A stretch of DNA of 64,000 bases from Thalassobius sp965218685 (lineage in GTDB: Bacteria > Pseudomonadota > Alphaproteobacteria > Rhodobacterales > Rhodobacteraceae), in NCBI RefSeq assembly GCF_965218685.1, contig NZ_OZ244657.1, positions 2,480,001 through 2,544,000 on the forward strand. Reading direction: 5' to 3'. Below, piece after piece: positions 16,084 through 25,043 of the stretch. Within the stretch, counting starts at the first letter, position 1. Each line of letters starts with the position of its first letter. The notes below the pieces were generated by a model. The model was not told where the DNA came from, did not search any database, and saw only the letters and a program-made list of their open reading frames with translations. Made by a program: the position numbers and the translations under genes.

Positions 16084-18459
16084 ATGTCTGATCGAGTTGA
16101 AAAAATGACCACTTACAAGGGCGGTCGGCGGGCAAGCCGCGCCGAGAAATTTATTGAAATTCGCCGTTTCGGCGCGCTGTTTTTCCTTTTGATCGCAATG
16201 GCTTTTGCTTCGGTTCCGCAGGGGGCGACGGCGCAAAGCTATACGTTTACCTCGGTGCGGATCGAGGGCAATCAGCGGATCGGTGGTGACGCGATCCTGA
16301 CCTACGCGGGAATCGCCCGTGGTCAGACCGTCTCGGCAGCCGAGCTGAACGGCGCATATCAGCGTGTCGTTGACAGCGGTCTGTTCGAAACCGTCGAGAT
16401 CGTGCCCCGCGGCAACACCCTGGTCATCAAGGTTGTGGAGTATCCCACGATCAGCCGCATTTCGATCGAAGGCAACCGCCGCATCAAGGATGAGGTCCTG
16501 CTGCCTGCGCTGCAATCGCAGCCCCGCCGGGTACTGTCGCCCTCGGTTGTCGAAGCTGACGCCGAACTTATCGCCTCGGCCTATGCCCAGGAGGGTCGCC
16601 TGTCTGCCCGTGTCAGCCCCAAGATCATCCGCCGCAGCGACAACCGCGTGGACCTTGTGTTCGAAGTTTTCGAAGGTGGTGTGATCGAGATCGAGCGCAT
16701 CAGCTTTGTTGGCAACGAGGCTTACCGCGATCGTCGCCTGCGCCGGGTGCTGTCGACCAAACAGGCCGGTATTCTGCGCCAGCTGATCCGCTCGGACACT
16801 TATGTCGAGGACCGGATCGCCTTTGACCAGCAGGTCCTGCGCGATTTCTATCAGTCGCGCGGCTATGTCGATTTCCGCATCACCGGCACCAATGTTGAGC
16901 TGTCCGAGGAACGCGACGCTTATTTCATGGTGATCAACGTTCAGGAAGGTCAGCAATTCCGCCTGGGTAAAGTAAGCACCAGCACCGACCTGTCGGATGT
17001 GGATGCGGACGAATTCGGGGCGGCGCACAAGCTGCGCGAGGGCGTGGTTTATTCGCCCAGCCTGATCGAGAACGCGATCACCCGTCTGGAACGTCTGGCC
17101 GTTGCCAAGGGTCTGGACTTTATCCGGGTCGAGCCGCGCATCACCCGCAACGATCGCGACCTGACTTTGGACGTGGAATTCCTGATCAAGCGTGGTCAGC
17201 GTGTCTTTGTTGAACGCATCGACATCGAAGGCAACGCTGCCACTCTGGACCGTGTGATCCGCCAGCAGTTCCGCATCGCCGAGGGCGACCCCTTCAACCC
17301 GCGCGAAATCCGTCAAAGCGCAGAACGCATTCGTGCCTTGGGTTATTTCGGCAATGCAAATGTGAAGGCGCGCGAAGGTTCGGCGCCCGATCAGGTGATC
17401 GTGGACGTGGATGTGGAAGAACAGCCCACCGGTTCGCTGACCCTGGGCGGCAGCTATTCGACGAACAGCGGCCTAGGCCTTGTGGTCAAGCTGAAAGAGG
17501 ACAACTTCCTTGGCCGCGGTCAGCAACTGGTGCTGTCCTTTTCGGGCGCTGATGACGAAGCGGGCTATGGTTTCAGCTTTACTGAACCGGCTTTCCTGGG
17601 GCGTGACGTCAGCTATAACATCGCGCTTAACTATGCCGAGACCGAAGGGAATTATGCCAACTATGACACCACGCAGGGCAGCTTCCGCACTGGCTTTGGT
17701 TTCCCGCTAAGTGATAACGGCCGGCTGAATCTTTACTACGGTGCGAAACGTACCGAGATGCTGGACAATGGCAGCACCACGGGCGGCATCGTAGCCTCGG
17801 AGATCGCGCAAGGTTCGCTGTGGTCCAGCGCTTTGGGGTACAAGTACACCTTTGATACCCGCCGCACAGGTTTGGATCCGACCGCCGGCTGGCTGTTCGA
17901 GTTTGGCCAGGAATTCGCCGGCGCAGGCGGGGATAACGAGTATATCAAAACCTCGGCCCGTGCGGTCGCCCAGAAGAAGATCTTCCACGAAGAGGTCACC
18001 CTGCGCGCCAGCCTTGAGGCGGGAATGCTGAACTATGGTTCGGGCACGACGGGTCGTTCCGTGGATCGCTTCAACATTGGGGCTGGCATCATGCGCGGCT
18101 TCGAGCCTGATGGCATAGGCCCGCGCGAATATGCGGCAGGCACTGTTGATGATGCGCTGGGTGGTGACATGTTCGCCGTCGCAAAGTTCGAGGCCGAGTT
18201 CCCGTTGGGTCTGCCAGAGGAATACGGCATCACAGGTGGTCTGTTCTACGATGTCGGCTCGGTCTGGGGGATCAACGATCTGAGCAGCGCAACGAACCCG
18301 GTCCTGTACGAGGACTTCACCGCGCGTCACGTGGTTGGTGTTTCGGTGTTCTGGAACACGCCGATCGGTCCGCTGCGGTTCAACTTCTCCAAGGCGCTGA
18401 AGAAAGAGGCTCAGGATAAAGAGCAAACCTTCAACCTGACCATCGCGACCACCTTCTAA
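16084..18459 (+). CDS. bamA: Outer-membrane assembly factor BamA
   Basis: 791 residues from the chosen ATG. A basic head (MSDRVEKM, then RRASRAEKF) and a hydrophobic core (ALFFLLIAMAFASV) form a signal peptide with cleavage near GATA. Five POTRA repeats follow (the first begins YTFTSVRIEGNQRI) and the C-terminal half is the 16-strand Omp85 barrel, ending NLTIATTF with an aromatic last residue. It inserts outer-membrane proteins. The start is uncertain between 16084 and 16105; the frame is open farther upstream to 15994, but that would place the terminator stem inside the coding region. The skp start overlaps its stop by one base. Confidence 0.96.
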   Translation: MSDRVEKMTTYKGGRRASRAEKFIEIRRFGALFFLLIAMAFASVPQGATAQSYTFTSVRIEGNQRIGGDAILTYAGIARGQTVSAAELNGAYQRVVDSGLFETVEIVPRGNTLVIKVVEYPTISRISIEGNRRIKDEVLLPALQSQPRRVLSPSVVEADAELIASAYAQEGRLSARVSPKIIRRSDNRVDLVFEVFEGGVIEIERISFVGNEAYRDRRLRRVLSTKQAGILRQLIRSDTYVEDRIAFDQQVLRDFYQSRGYVDFRITGTNVELSEERDAYFMVINVQEGQQFRLGKVSTSTDLSDVDADEFGAAHKLREGVVYSPSLIENAITRLERLAVAKGLDFIRVEPRITRNDRDLTLDVEFLIKRGQRVFVERIDIEGNAATLDRVIRQQFRIAEGDPFNPREIRQSAERIRALGYFGNANVKAREGSAPDQVIVDVDVEEQPTGSLTLGGSYSTNSGLGLVVKLKEDNFLGRGQQLVLSFSGADDEAGYGFSFTEPAFLGRDVSYNIALNYAETEGNYANYDTTQGSFRTGFGFPLSDNGRLNLYYGAKRTEMLDNGSTTGGIVASEIAQGSLWSSALGYKYTFDTRRTGLDPTAGWLFEFGQEFAGAGGDNEYIKTSARAVAQKKIFHEEVTLRASLEAGMLNYGSGTTGRSVDRFNIGAGIMRGFEPDGIGPREYAAGTVDDALGGDMFAVAKFEAEFPLGLPEEYGITGGLFYDVGSVWGINDLSSATNPVLYEDFTARHVVGVSVFWNTPIGPLRFNFSKALKKEAQDKEQTFNLTIATTF

Positions 18460-19064
18460 TGGGGGGCGGTGTGACTGGACTGTTACGTGCAAAAGGGCTG
18501 GCTGTGCTGGCCCTTTTGTTTCTGGCGTCCCCGGTACCGGTACTGGCGCAGCAAGAGACCGTTCAGACCAGCGCTGTTCTGACCATCGATTCCGAGCGCC
18601 TGTTCGCCGAGTCGCTGTTCGGTCAGCGCGTCACCCAGGAATTCGAGGCCGACAGCCGCGCCCTGGAGGCTGAGAATCGCAAGATCGAAGCCGAGCTGAT
18701 TGCCGAGGAAAAAGACCTGACCGAGAAACGCTCGAGCCTTTCGCCCGACGAATTTCGCGCGCTTGCGGATGCCTTTGATGAAAAGGTGGAAGAAATCCGG
18801 ATCGCGCAATCCTCGAAGTCGCGCACCCTGACCCAGGGGCTGGATGTCGGCCGCCGCGATTTTCTGACGGCCGTACAGCCGATCCTTGCAGAGATCATGA
18901 CCGAAACTAATGCGGCCATTATCGTCGAACAGCGTTCAGTGTTCCTGAGCCGGCTGTCCATCGACGTGACCAATCTGGCGATCGAACGTCTGGATGCCCA
19001 AATAGGCGACGGCGCACAAGTGGATGAAACGCCCCCTGACGAAACCACGAAAGACACGCCGTGA
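18459..19064 (+). CDS. Periplasmic OmpH/Skp-family chaperone
   Basis: 201 residues. Signal peptide (LAVLALLFLASPVPVLA, cut before QQE), then the Skp-like pattern: a short beta start (AVLTIDSERLFAESLFGQR), long charged helices (EFEADSRALEAENRKIEAEL) and a C-terminal strand (NAAIIVEQRSVFL). Skp holds unfolded outer-membrane proteins for BamA. The ATG overlaps the bamA stop; a GTG four codons in is an alternative start. The C-terminus has an acidic Thr-rich tail of about 18 residues. In E. coli lpxD would come next; here it does not. Confidence 0.9.
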   Translation: MGGGVTGLLRAKGLAVLALLFLASPVPVLAQQETVQTSAVLTIDSERLFAESLFGQRVTQEFEADSRALEAENRKIEAELIAEEKDLTEKRSSLSPDEFRALADAFDEKVEEIRIAQSSKSRTLTQGLDVGRRDFLTAVQPILAEIMTETNAAIIVEQRSVFLSRLSIDVTNLAIERLDAQIGDGAQVDETPPDETTKDTP

Positions 19065-19126
19065 CGCTTGCCCAGCGGGGTCTCAGTTGGTAGGGGATGG
19101 AGCAAGCAAAAGAAAGGAAATCGACC

Positions 19127-19585
19127 ATGTCAGAGCAGTTGTTGAGCGCGGATATCGCCTTGATTCAGCGGATCATCCCGCACCGCTATCCGTTCCTTCT
19201 GGTGGACAAGGTCGTCGATATCGACGGGTATAAATCCGGGCGTGGCATCAAGAATGTCACCATGAACGAACCGCATTTCCAGGGGCATTTCCCCGGCAAG
19301 CCGATCATGCCCGGCGTCACAATCATCGAGGCAATGGCCCAGACCGCCGCGATTATGGTCGGCACTGCGCTGGACATGGCCGACAAGAACATGCTGGTCT
19401 ATTTCATGGCCATCGAGAAAACCAAGTTCCGCCGCATGGTCGTGCCCGGCGACGTACTTGAGCTGAGCGTCACCACCGTGCGCGGCAAACCCGGCGGCAA
19501 AGTGTGGAAATTCTCGGGTGTGGCCACGGTTGACGGTGAAATGGCCGCAGAGGCCGAGTTTACCGCTATGATGGACCTAGGCTAA
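19127..19585 (+). CDS. fabZ: 3-hydroxyacyl-ACP dehydratase FabZ
   Basis: 152 residues of hot-dog fold. The catalytic His is at about residue 54 (HFQGHFPGKPIMPGV) and the Glu at about 68 (IIEAMAQ). It dehydrates 3-hydroxyacyl-ACP in fatty acid elongation, and competes with LpxA for 3-hydroxyacyl-ACP. The ATG has AGGAAA upstream; ten further in-frame codons before it are not conserved. It sits between skp and lpxA as in E. coli, but with lpxD missing from the middle. Confidence 0.96.
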   Translation: MSEQLLSADIALIQRIIPHRYPFLLVDKVVDIDGYKSGRGIKNVTMNEPHFQGHFPGKPIMPGVTIIEAMAQTAAIMVGTALDMADKNMLVYFMAIEKTKFRRMVVPGDVLELSVTTVRGKPGGKVWKFSGVATVDGEMAAEAEFTAMMDLG

Positions 19586-19596
19586 GGAGCGCGCGC

Positions 19597-20385
19597 ATGA
19601 GCGGCGACATTCATCCCTCGGCCATCATCGAAGACGGCGCCCAACTGGGCGAAGGCGTCAAGATCGGTCCTTTCTGTATCGTCGGCCCCGAGGTCGTCCT
19701 GGGTGACCGGGTCGAGCTGAAAAGCCACGTGGTTGTCACCGGCAACACCGAGATCGGCGAGGAAACGGTCATTTTTCCCTTCTCCGTTATTGGCGAGATC
19801 CCGCAGGACCTGAAATTCGCGGGCGAGAAGACGCGCCTTGAGATCGGCAAACGCAACCGTATCCGTGAACATGTCACCATGAACGCGGGCACCGAAGGCG
19901 GTGGCGGGCTGACCAAGGTAGGCGATGACGGGCTGTTCATGGCGGGCTGTCACGTGGCCCATGATGTTATCCTTGGTGATCGGGTGATCGTTGTGAACTC
20001 GGCCGCGCTGGCGGGGCATTGTATCATCGAGGATGACGTGATCATCGGTGGTCTGTCGGGTATTCACCAGTGGGTGCGGATCGGGCAGGGCGCAATCATC
20101 GGCGCTGTGACAATGGTGACCGCTGACGTGATGCCCTATGGCCTGGTGCAGGCCAACCGGGGCGAGCTGGACGGGCTGAACCTTGTCGGTCTGAAACGAC
20201 GTGGTGTTGCGCGGGCAGATATTTCGGCCCTGCGAGAGGCGTTCAAACGTTTGGGCGCGGGCGAAGGCTCGTTCCAGGAACGCGCGCGCGCCTTGGGAGA
20301 AGAAACCGACAGCGATTATGTGCGTCAGATCGTCGAATTCGTCACGGGCGCATCCGATCGGTCCTTCCTGACCCCGAAAACATGA
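19597..20385 (+). CDS. lpxA: UDP-N-acetylglucosamine O-acyltransferase
   Basis: 262 residues. Left-handed beta-helix hexapeptide repeats fill the first 190 residues (IHPSAIIEDG, VKIGPFCIVG), and the catalytic His about residue 122 lies in CHVAHDVILGD. A C-terminal helical domain follows. It adds a 3-hydroxyacyl chain to the 3-OH of UDP-GlcNAc, the first step of lipid A synthesis. The end overlaps lpxI by four bases. Confidence 0.96.
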   Translation: MSGDIHPSAIIEDGAQLGEGVKIGPFCIVGPEVVLGDRVELKSHVVVTGNTEIGEETVIFPFSVIGEIPQDLKFAGEKTRLEIGKRNRIREHVTMNAGTEGGGGLTKVGDDGLFMAGCHVAHDVILGDRVIVVNSAALAGHCIIEDDVIIGGLSGIHQWVRIGQGAIIGAVTMVTADVMPYGLVQANRGELDGLNLVGLKRRGVARADISALREAFKRLGAGEGSFQERARALGEETDSDYVRQIVEFVTGASDRSFLTPKT

Positions 20386-21185
20386 GCGGACGCCTGGCCA
20401 TATTGGCGGGCAGTGGCGGTTTGCCGGTTGCATTGGCCAACGCCGCTCCGGATGCATATTGTGTCAGCTTCGCCGGGGTTCCGACTGATTTGGACCACGC
20501 ACATCAGCACCAGTTCGAAAAGCTTGGCGCGCTTTTTGAGGATTTGCGCTCTAACGGGGTGACACAGGTTAGTTTCGGGGGCTCCATGAGCCGCCCTCCG
20601 TTGGATCCGGCAAAGTTCGATACGACGATGATGGCCCTGGCGCCGCGTCTTCTGGCGGGGATGCAAGGGGGCGACGACGCGTTGTTGCGCCTGGTGATCG
20701 AGATTTTCGAGGAGCAGGGGTTCGAGGTTGTCGGGGCCCATGAAATCGCCCCCGCTCTGACCGTGCCCGAGGGGCTTTTGTGCGGCCCTCAGCCCTCCGA
20801 GCAGGCATTGAAGGACGCCGATCGCGCAGCTGACATCCTGAACGCGCTGGCCCCGGTTGATGTCGGGCAGGGCTGCGTGGTGGCCGGTGGGATCTGCGTG
20901 GGGATCGAAACGATTCAGGGGACGGACGCTCTGTTGCAGATGATCGCCCAGACCCCCAAACAATTGCTACGCGGGCAGGCGCCGGTCTTTGTGAAGTCCC
21001 CTAAACGAGGGCAGGATTTGCGCGTTGACATGCCGGCCATTGGTGCCGTGACAGTGGAAAACGCCGCGCGTGCAGGTGTTCAGGGTATCGTGGTACAGGC
21101 TGGGCAGGTATTGCTTCTGGATCGTAGCAATGCCCTGCAAGCTGCGGAAAATGCGGATATTTTTATCCTGGGGCGGCAGCTGTGA
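20382..21185 (+). CDS. lpxI: UDP-2,3-diacylglucosamine pyrophosphatase LpxI
   Basis: 267 residues. The N-terminus LAILAGSGGLPVALA and the C-terminal block containing FVKSPKRGQDLRVDMPAIG and GVQGIVVQAGQVLLLDR match LpxI (former DUF1009), the alphaproteobacterial replacement of LpxH. It hydrolyses UDP-2,3-diacylglucosamine to lipid X. It overlaps lpxA and lpxB by four bases each, pointing to a coupled lpxA-lpxI-lpxB unit. Confidence 0.95.
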   Translation: MSGRLAILAGSGGLPVALANAAPDAYCVSFAGVPTDLDHAHQHQFEKLGALFEDLRSNGVTQVSFGGSMSRPPLDPAKFDTTMMALAPRLLAGMQGGDDALLRLVIEIFEEQGFEVVGAHEIAPALTVPEGLLCGPQPSEQALKDADRAADILNALAPVDVGQGCVVAGGICVGIETIQGTDALLQMIAQTPKQLLRGQAPVFVKSPKRGQDLRVDMPAIGAVTVENAARAGVQGIVVQAGQVLLLDRSNALQAAENADIFILGRQL

Positions 21186-22348
21186 TCCGGGTTTTCCTCA
21201 TCGCCGGAGAAGCCTCGGGTGATAAACTTGGCGCGGCGTTGATGGCCGGGCTTAAATCCCTGACCGAGGTTGAATTCATCGGTGTGGGCGGCCCCTTGAT
21301 GCAGGCCGAGGGGATGCAGAGCAACTTTCCTATGGACGAGCTGTCCGTCATGGGCATCGCCGAGGTGCTGCCGAAATACCGCCATCTGAAACGCCGGATG
21401 GAAGAGACCTCGCAGGCCGTGCTGAAGGCGCAACCCGATGTGCTGATCACGATCGACAGCCCTGATTTCTGCCTGCGCGTTGCGGCGCGGGTCAAAGAAC
21501 AGTCCAACATCCGTACAGTGCACTATGTGGCCCCCACGGTTTGGGCCTGGCGCGCGGGGCGTGCCGCCAAAATGGCCAAGAAGATCGACCATGTGCTGGC
21601 TCTGTTTCCGTTCGAGCCGCCGTATATGCAGGCCGAGGGGATGGAATGCGATTTTGTCGGTCACCCTGTCGCAACCGAGCCTGTGGCCGATCCGGCCGCC
21701 GCCCAAGCGTTTCGCGCCGCGAACGGGATTGGGGACAAGCCGCTGTTGATGCTTTTGCCAGGCTCGCGCCGGGGTGAGGTATCACGACTTGCACCAATCT
21801 TTGGACAAACGCTGCAGACGGTTCTGGCCGCGCGTCCGGAATTAAAGCTTGTGATCCCGACCACGGCAAACGTTACTGACCTGGTGCGTGAGCAAGTCTC
21901 TGACTGGCCGGTGAAGCCGCTTGTCCTGTCGCCGCAGGGTCAGGACAAAGATGCCTATCTGGCGGAAAAACGGGCGTGTTTTGCGGCGGCGGATGCGGCT
22001 TTGGCGGCCTCGGGTACGGTGTCGCTGGAACTGGCCGCGACGAATACGCCCATGGTCATCGCCTATGATATGAACTGGCTTAGCCGACAGATTATTGGCC
22101 GGATGCTGAAGGTGGACACGGTCACCCTGGTCAATCTGGTAAGCGACACGCGCGCGGTGCCCGAGTTTATCGGGGCTGATTGCAAGCCTTCAAAGATCGC
22201 CGCCGGCCTGCTTGAGGTCTTGGACAATCCGGGCGCTCAACTGGACGCGATGCGTGTCACAATGGAGCGATTGGGTCGCGGAGGAGAGGCCCCCGGCCTG
22301 CGCGCCGCCCGCGCTGTGTTACGCGGGCTGGGTCAGGGGGCGCATTAA
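21182..22348 (+). CDS. lpxB: Lipid A disaccharide synthase
   Basis: 388 residues. The start is a GTG overlapping the lpxI stop (GTGA). GT-B-type features include IAGEASGDKLG at the N-terminus, a second-domain LLPGSRRGEV loop, and GTVSLELAATNTPMVIAY near the donor site. It joins lipid X to UDP-2,3-diacylglucosamine on the inner membrane face. The last bases overlap the stop codon of the convergent ThiE-like gene. Confidence 0.95.
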   Translation: MIRVFLIAGEASGDKLGAALMAGLKSLTEVEFIGVGGPLMQAEGMQSNFPMDELSVMGIAEVLPKYRHLKRRMEETSQAVLKAQPDVLITIDSPDFCLRVAARVKEQSNIRTVHYVAPTVWAWRAGRAAKMAKKIDHVLALFPFEPPYMQAEGMECDFVGHPVATEPVADPAAAQAFRAANGIGDKPLLMLLPGSRRGEVSRLAPIFGQTLQTVLAARPELKLVIPTTANVTDLVREQVSDWPVKPLVLSPQGQDKDAYLAEKRACFAAADAALAASGTVSLELAATNTPMVIAYDMNWLSRQIIGRMLKVDTVTLVNLVSDTRAVPEFIGADCKPSKIAAGLLEVLDNPGAQLDAMRVTMERLGRGGEAPGLRAARAVLRGLGQGAH

Positions 22349-22962
22349 AACGCGGCTTTCAGGGCGGTCAGCGCGGCCACGGGATCATCGGATTTCCAGA
22401 TCTCTTCGCCGATGCCGAAGAAATCAGTGACGGGCGAGATTTTTGCGATCAGATCCGCATTCAGCGCGCCTTCGGCCACCACGGGCACTTCGATCATCAT
22501 GGACCACCATTCGAACAGCTCGTGTTCAGCCACGGTGCCGTCAAACAAGGGGGTCTGACCAACGGGACCAAAGCTGACATAGTCGGCGCCAGCTTCGCCA
22601 GCGCTTATCCCGTCGTGGCGCGAGGCACCGCAAAAGGCGCCCACAATGGCGTCATCACCCAATTCTTTGCGCGCCTTGCGAACCGAGCGCGCGCCGTCCG
22701 TCAGATGCACGCCGTCCAGACCCAGCCGTTCTACCATCAGGATATGGCTGTCCATGACCAACGCAACGTCGCGGGCGATTGTCACCTCGCGCAGCGCGTC
22801 GGCGGCGCGCGACAGGCGGTCCTCGTCTCGGGTGGACATTGACAGGCGCACGCAGGCAATCTCGGTGCTGTCCAGAACGCGGCCCAGCTGGTCAGGGAAT
22901 TGCGACAGCTCGAACTCGGGCGGGGTAATGAGATAGATCTGTGGCTGCTCGGTCTCGGCCAT
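22345..22962 (-). CDS. Thiamine phosphate synthase-like protein (ThiE/TenI fold)
   Basis: 205 residues. The TIM-barrel pattern of ThiE/TenI is recognisable: IYLITPP at the start, DVALVMDSHILMVERLGLDGVHL, AFCGASRHDGISAGEAGADYVSFGPVGQTP, then VPVVAEGAL. Where ThiE enzymes carry a GPxxxTxTK-type phosphate/pyrophosphate loop, this protein has GPVGQTPLFDG with no lysine. It may therefore be a TenI-like or other salvage enzyme, or ThiE with altered chemistry. No other thiamine gene is adjacent. The end overlaps lpxB tail to tail by four bases. Confidence 0.75.
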   Translation of the reverse strand: MAETEQPQIYLITPPEFELSQFPDQLGRVLDSTEIACVRLSMSTRDEDRLSRAADALREVTIARDVALVMDSHILMVERLGLDGVHLTDGARSVRKARKELGDDAIVGAFCGASRHDGISAGEAGADYVSFGPVGQTPLFDGTVAEHELFEWWSMMIEVPVVAEGALNADLIAKISPVTDFFGIGEEIWKSDDPVAALTALKAAF

Positions 22963-23092
22963 GGCTTGGCTCCTGTCACTTGTGTTGCGCTGCTATAACG
23001 CGGATCGAAGGGTTTGAAAATGGGGCACTGCAGGGGTGGAAAACACTGCGGCGCTGGCGTATCAGCAATCGGTGAAAAATCGGAGAGTTTTG

Positions 23093-23836
23093 ATGCCCAG
23101 CCAGACCCCTCAACCCGCCTTTGTCCTGGTGCGCCCCCAGATGGGCGAGAACATCGGCGGCGCCGCGCGTGCAATGTGGAATTTCGGGCTGGATCGCATG
23201 CGTATCGTCAGCCCGCGGGACGGCTGGCCGAACCAGAAAGCAGTGGCCATGGCCAGTGGCGCTGGTCGGCTGCTGGACGAGGCCGGGCTATATGATGACC
23301 TGGCCGAGGCCGTCGGGGATTGCACCTATGTTTTTGCCACCACCGCACGGCACCGCGGTCTGACCAAGCCTGTCGTGACGCCTGAACGCGCAATGGAGAT
23401 GGCCCGCGAAAAAATCGCGGCCGGGGAAAAGGTTGCCGTACTGTTCGGCCCCGAACGCGCGGGCCTTGAAAACGAGGATATTGCGCGGGCCAATGCCATT
23501 ATCTCGGTTCCGGTGAACCCGGATTTTGCCTCGCTCAACCTGGCGCAATGCGTGCTGCTGACGGCCTATGAATGGCGCCGTCAGTCCGTGGAAACGGTGG
23601 CCGAAACGGTGGAAATGGCTGGCGCGGACTGGGCCAGCACCATCGAGGTGGAAAAGCTGGCCGAACATTACGAACAACGCCTGGACGATGCCGGGTTCTT
23701 TTTCCCCGAGACCAAGGCCGAGGGTATGAAGGTGGTTCTGCGCAACCTCTGGAGCCGTATGCCCCTGACCCGCAGCGATGTGCAGATGTTGCACGGGATC
23801 ATGCGGCAAATGGTGCGCTGGAAAGAACGCGGCTGA
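23093..23836 (+). CDS. SPOUT-class RNA 2'-O-methyltransferase, TrmJ-like
   Basis: 247 residues. The SpoU/TrmJ knot motifs are present: NIGGAARAMWNFGL, FGPERAGLENEDI, and PVNPDFASLNLAQCVLL, followed by a helical C-terminus typical of TrmJ that ends MLHGIMRQMVRWKE. The likely job is 2'-O methylation of position 32 in tRNA. The ATG has GGAGAG upstream at proper distance; an upstream in-frame extension of 19 residues is not family-like. It is divergent from the ThiE-like gene. Confidence 0.9.
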   Translation: MPSQTPQPAFVLVRPQMGENIGGAARAMWNFGLDRMRIVSPRDGWPNQKAVAMASGAGRLLDEAGLYDDLAEAVGDCTYVFATTARHRGLTKPVVTPERAMEMAREKIAAGEKVAVLFGPERAGLENEDIARANAIISVPVNPDFASLNLAQCVLLTAYEWRRQSVETVAETVEMAGADWASTIEVEKLAEHYEQRLDDAGFFFPETKAEGMKVVLRNLWSRMPLTRSDVQMLHGIMRQMVRWKERG

Positions 23837-23896
23837 GCGCTGGACGACAAGGCCCCATCGCCCTAACTTGCGGCAAAAGCAAAGGATGACACGCGC

Positions 23897-25042
23897 ATGA
23901 GCGACAAACGCAGCATCTTCGAAGAGGTCTCGGACGCGGGTCCGACCGAGCGCAAGGCCCCCGTGGGCGGCATGATCGACCAAGGCAAACGCGGCGCGCG
24001 GCGCGGCATTCGCGTATGGCTGGCGGTATTGTTCGCCCTGGTCGTGGTGATGATCGCCGTGGGCGGCTTGACCCGTCTGACCGACAGCGGGCTGTCGATC
24101 ACCGAATGGAAACCCGTCACGGGCGCGATCCCGCCCATGTCTCAGACTGACTGGGAATCCGAGTTCGCCAAGTATCAGGAAATCCCAGAATTTCAGCTTC
24201 AAAACAAAGGCATGAGCCTTGAGGAATTCAAAACCATCTACTGGTGGGAATGGGGCCATCGTCAGCTGGGCCGCTTTATCGGGCTGGTCTGGGCCTTGGG
24301 TTTTGCAGGTTTCGCGCTGGCTCGGGCCATTCCCACAGGTTGGACCGGACGTTTGGTGACCATTGGTGCTTTGGGCGGTCTGCAAGGCGCGGTGGGCTGG
24401 TGGATGGTCAGCTCGGGACTGACCGGAACGATGCTGGACGTGGCCTCGTACCGGTTGGCAACGCACCTTGGGCTTGCCTTCGTGATCCTGGGCACCATCG
24501 CTTGGTATATCTTCCAACTTGGCCGCGAAGAGCGGGACCTGATGCAGGCTCGCCGCCTGCGCGAGGCGAAACTGTGGGGGATCTCGACCGGTTGGTTGCA
24601 TCTGGCCTTTGTCCAGATCCTTCTGGGGGCGCTGGTCGCAGGCATTGACGCGGGCCAAAGCTTTACCGACTGGCCCACGATGGGCGGCCAGTTCATCCCG
24701 CCCGAGGCCTTCGATCTGACCCCCGTCTGGCGCAACTTCTTTGAAAACGCCGGACTGGTGCAGTTCATCCACCGTATGGTGGCCTATTTGCTGCTGGCGA
24801 TGACGATCATGGCACTTATCAAGGGGCGCAAGTCCGCCAATGCCAGCACCCGAGCGGCCTTTATCGCGGCCTCGATCGCTGTGTTTGGTCAGGTCTGCCT
24901 TGGGATCTACGTGCTGTTCTCGGGCGTACAGGCGCATGTAGCTTTGACCCACCAGATCATCGCTGTTTTGGTTTGGGTGTTGATCCTGCGGGCGCGCTTC
25001 TTGTCCGGCTATCCGATCACCGACGCGATCCGCAGGGGCTGA
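23897..25042 (+). CDS. ctaA: Heme A synthase (COX15/CtaA)
   Basis: 381 residues with eight membrane helices. Four histidines that line the haem sites are visible in WEWGHRQLGR, RLATHLGLAF, FIHRMVAYLL and ALTHQIIAV. It turns haem O into haem A for aa3-type cytochrome oxidase in the inner membrane. The charged N-terminal stretch (GPTERKAPVGGMIDQGKRGARRG) is cytoplasmic. The next gene follows after one base, but its product is unrelated. Confidence 0.96.
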   Translation: MSDKRSIFEEVSDAGPTERKAPVGGMIDQGKRGARRGIRVWLAVLFALVVVMIAVGGLTRLTDSGLSITEWKPVTGAIPPMSQTDWESEFAKYQEIPEFQLQNKGMSLEEFKTIYWWEWGHRQLGRFIGLVWALGFAGFALARAIPTGWTGRLVTIGALGGLQGAVGWWMVSSGLTGTMLDVASYRLATHLGLAFVILGTIAWYIFQLGREERDLMQARRLREAKLWGISTGWLHLAFVQILLGALVAGIDAGQSFTDWPTMGGQFIPPEAFDLTPVWRNFFENAGLVQFIHRMVAYLLLAMTIMALIKGRKSANASTRAAFIAASIAVFGQVCLGIYVLFSGVQAHVALTHQIIAVLVWVLILRARFLSGYPITDAIRRG

Positions 25043-25043
25043 T

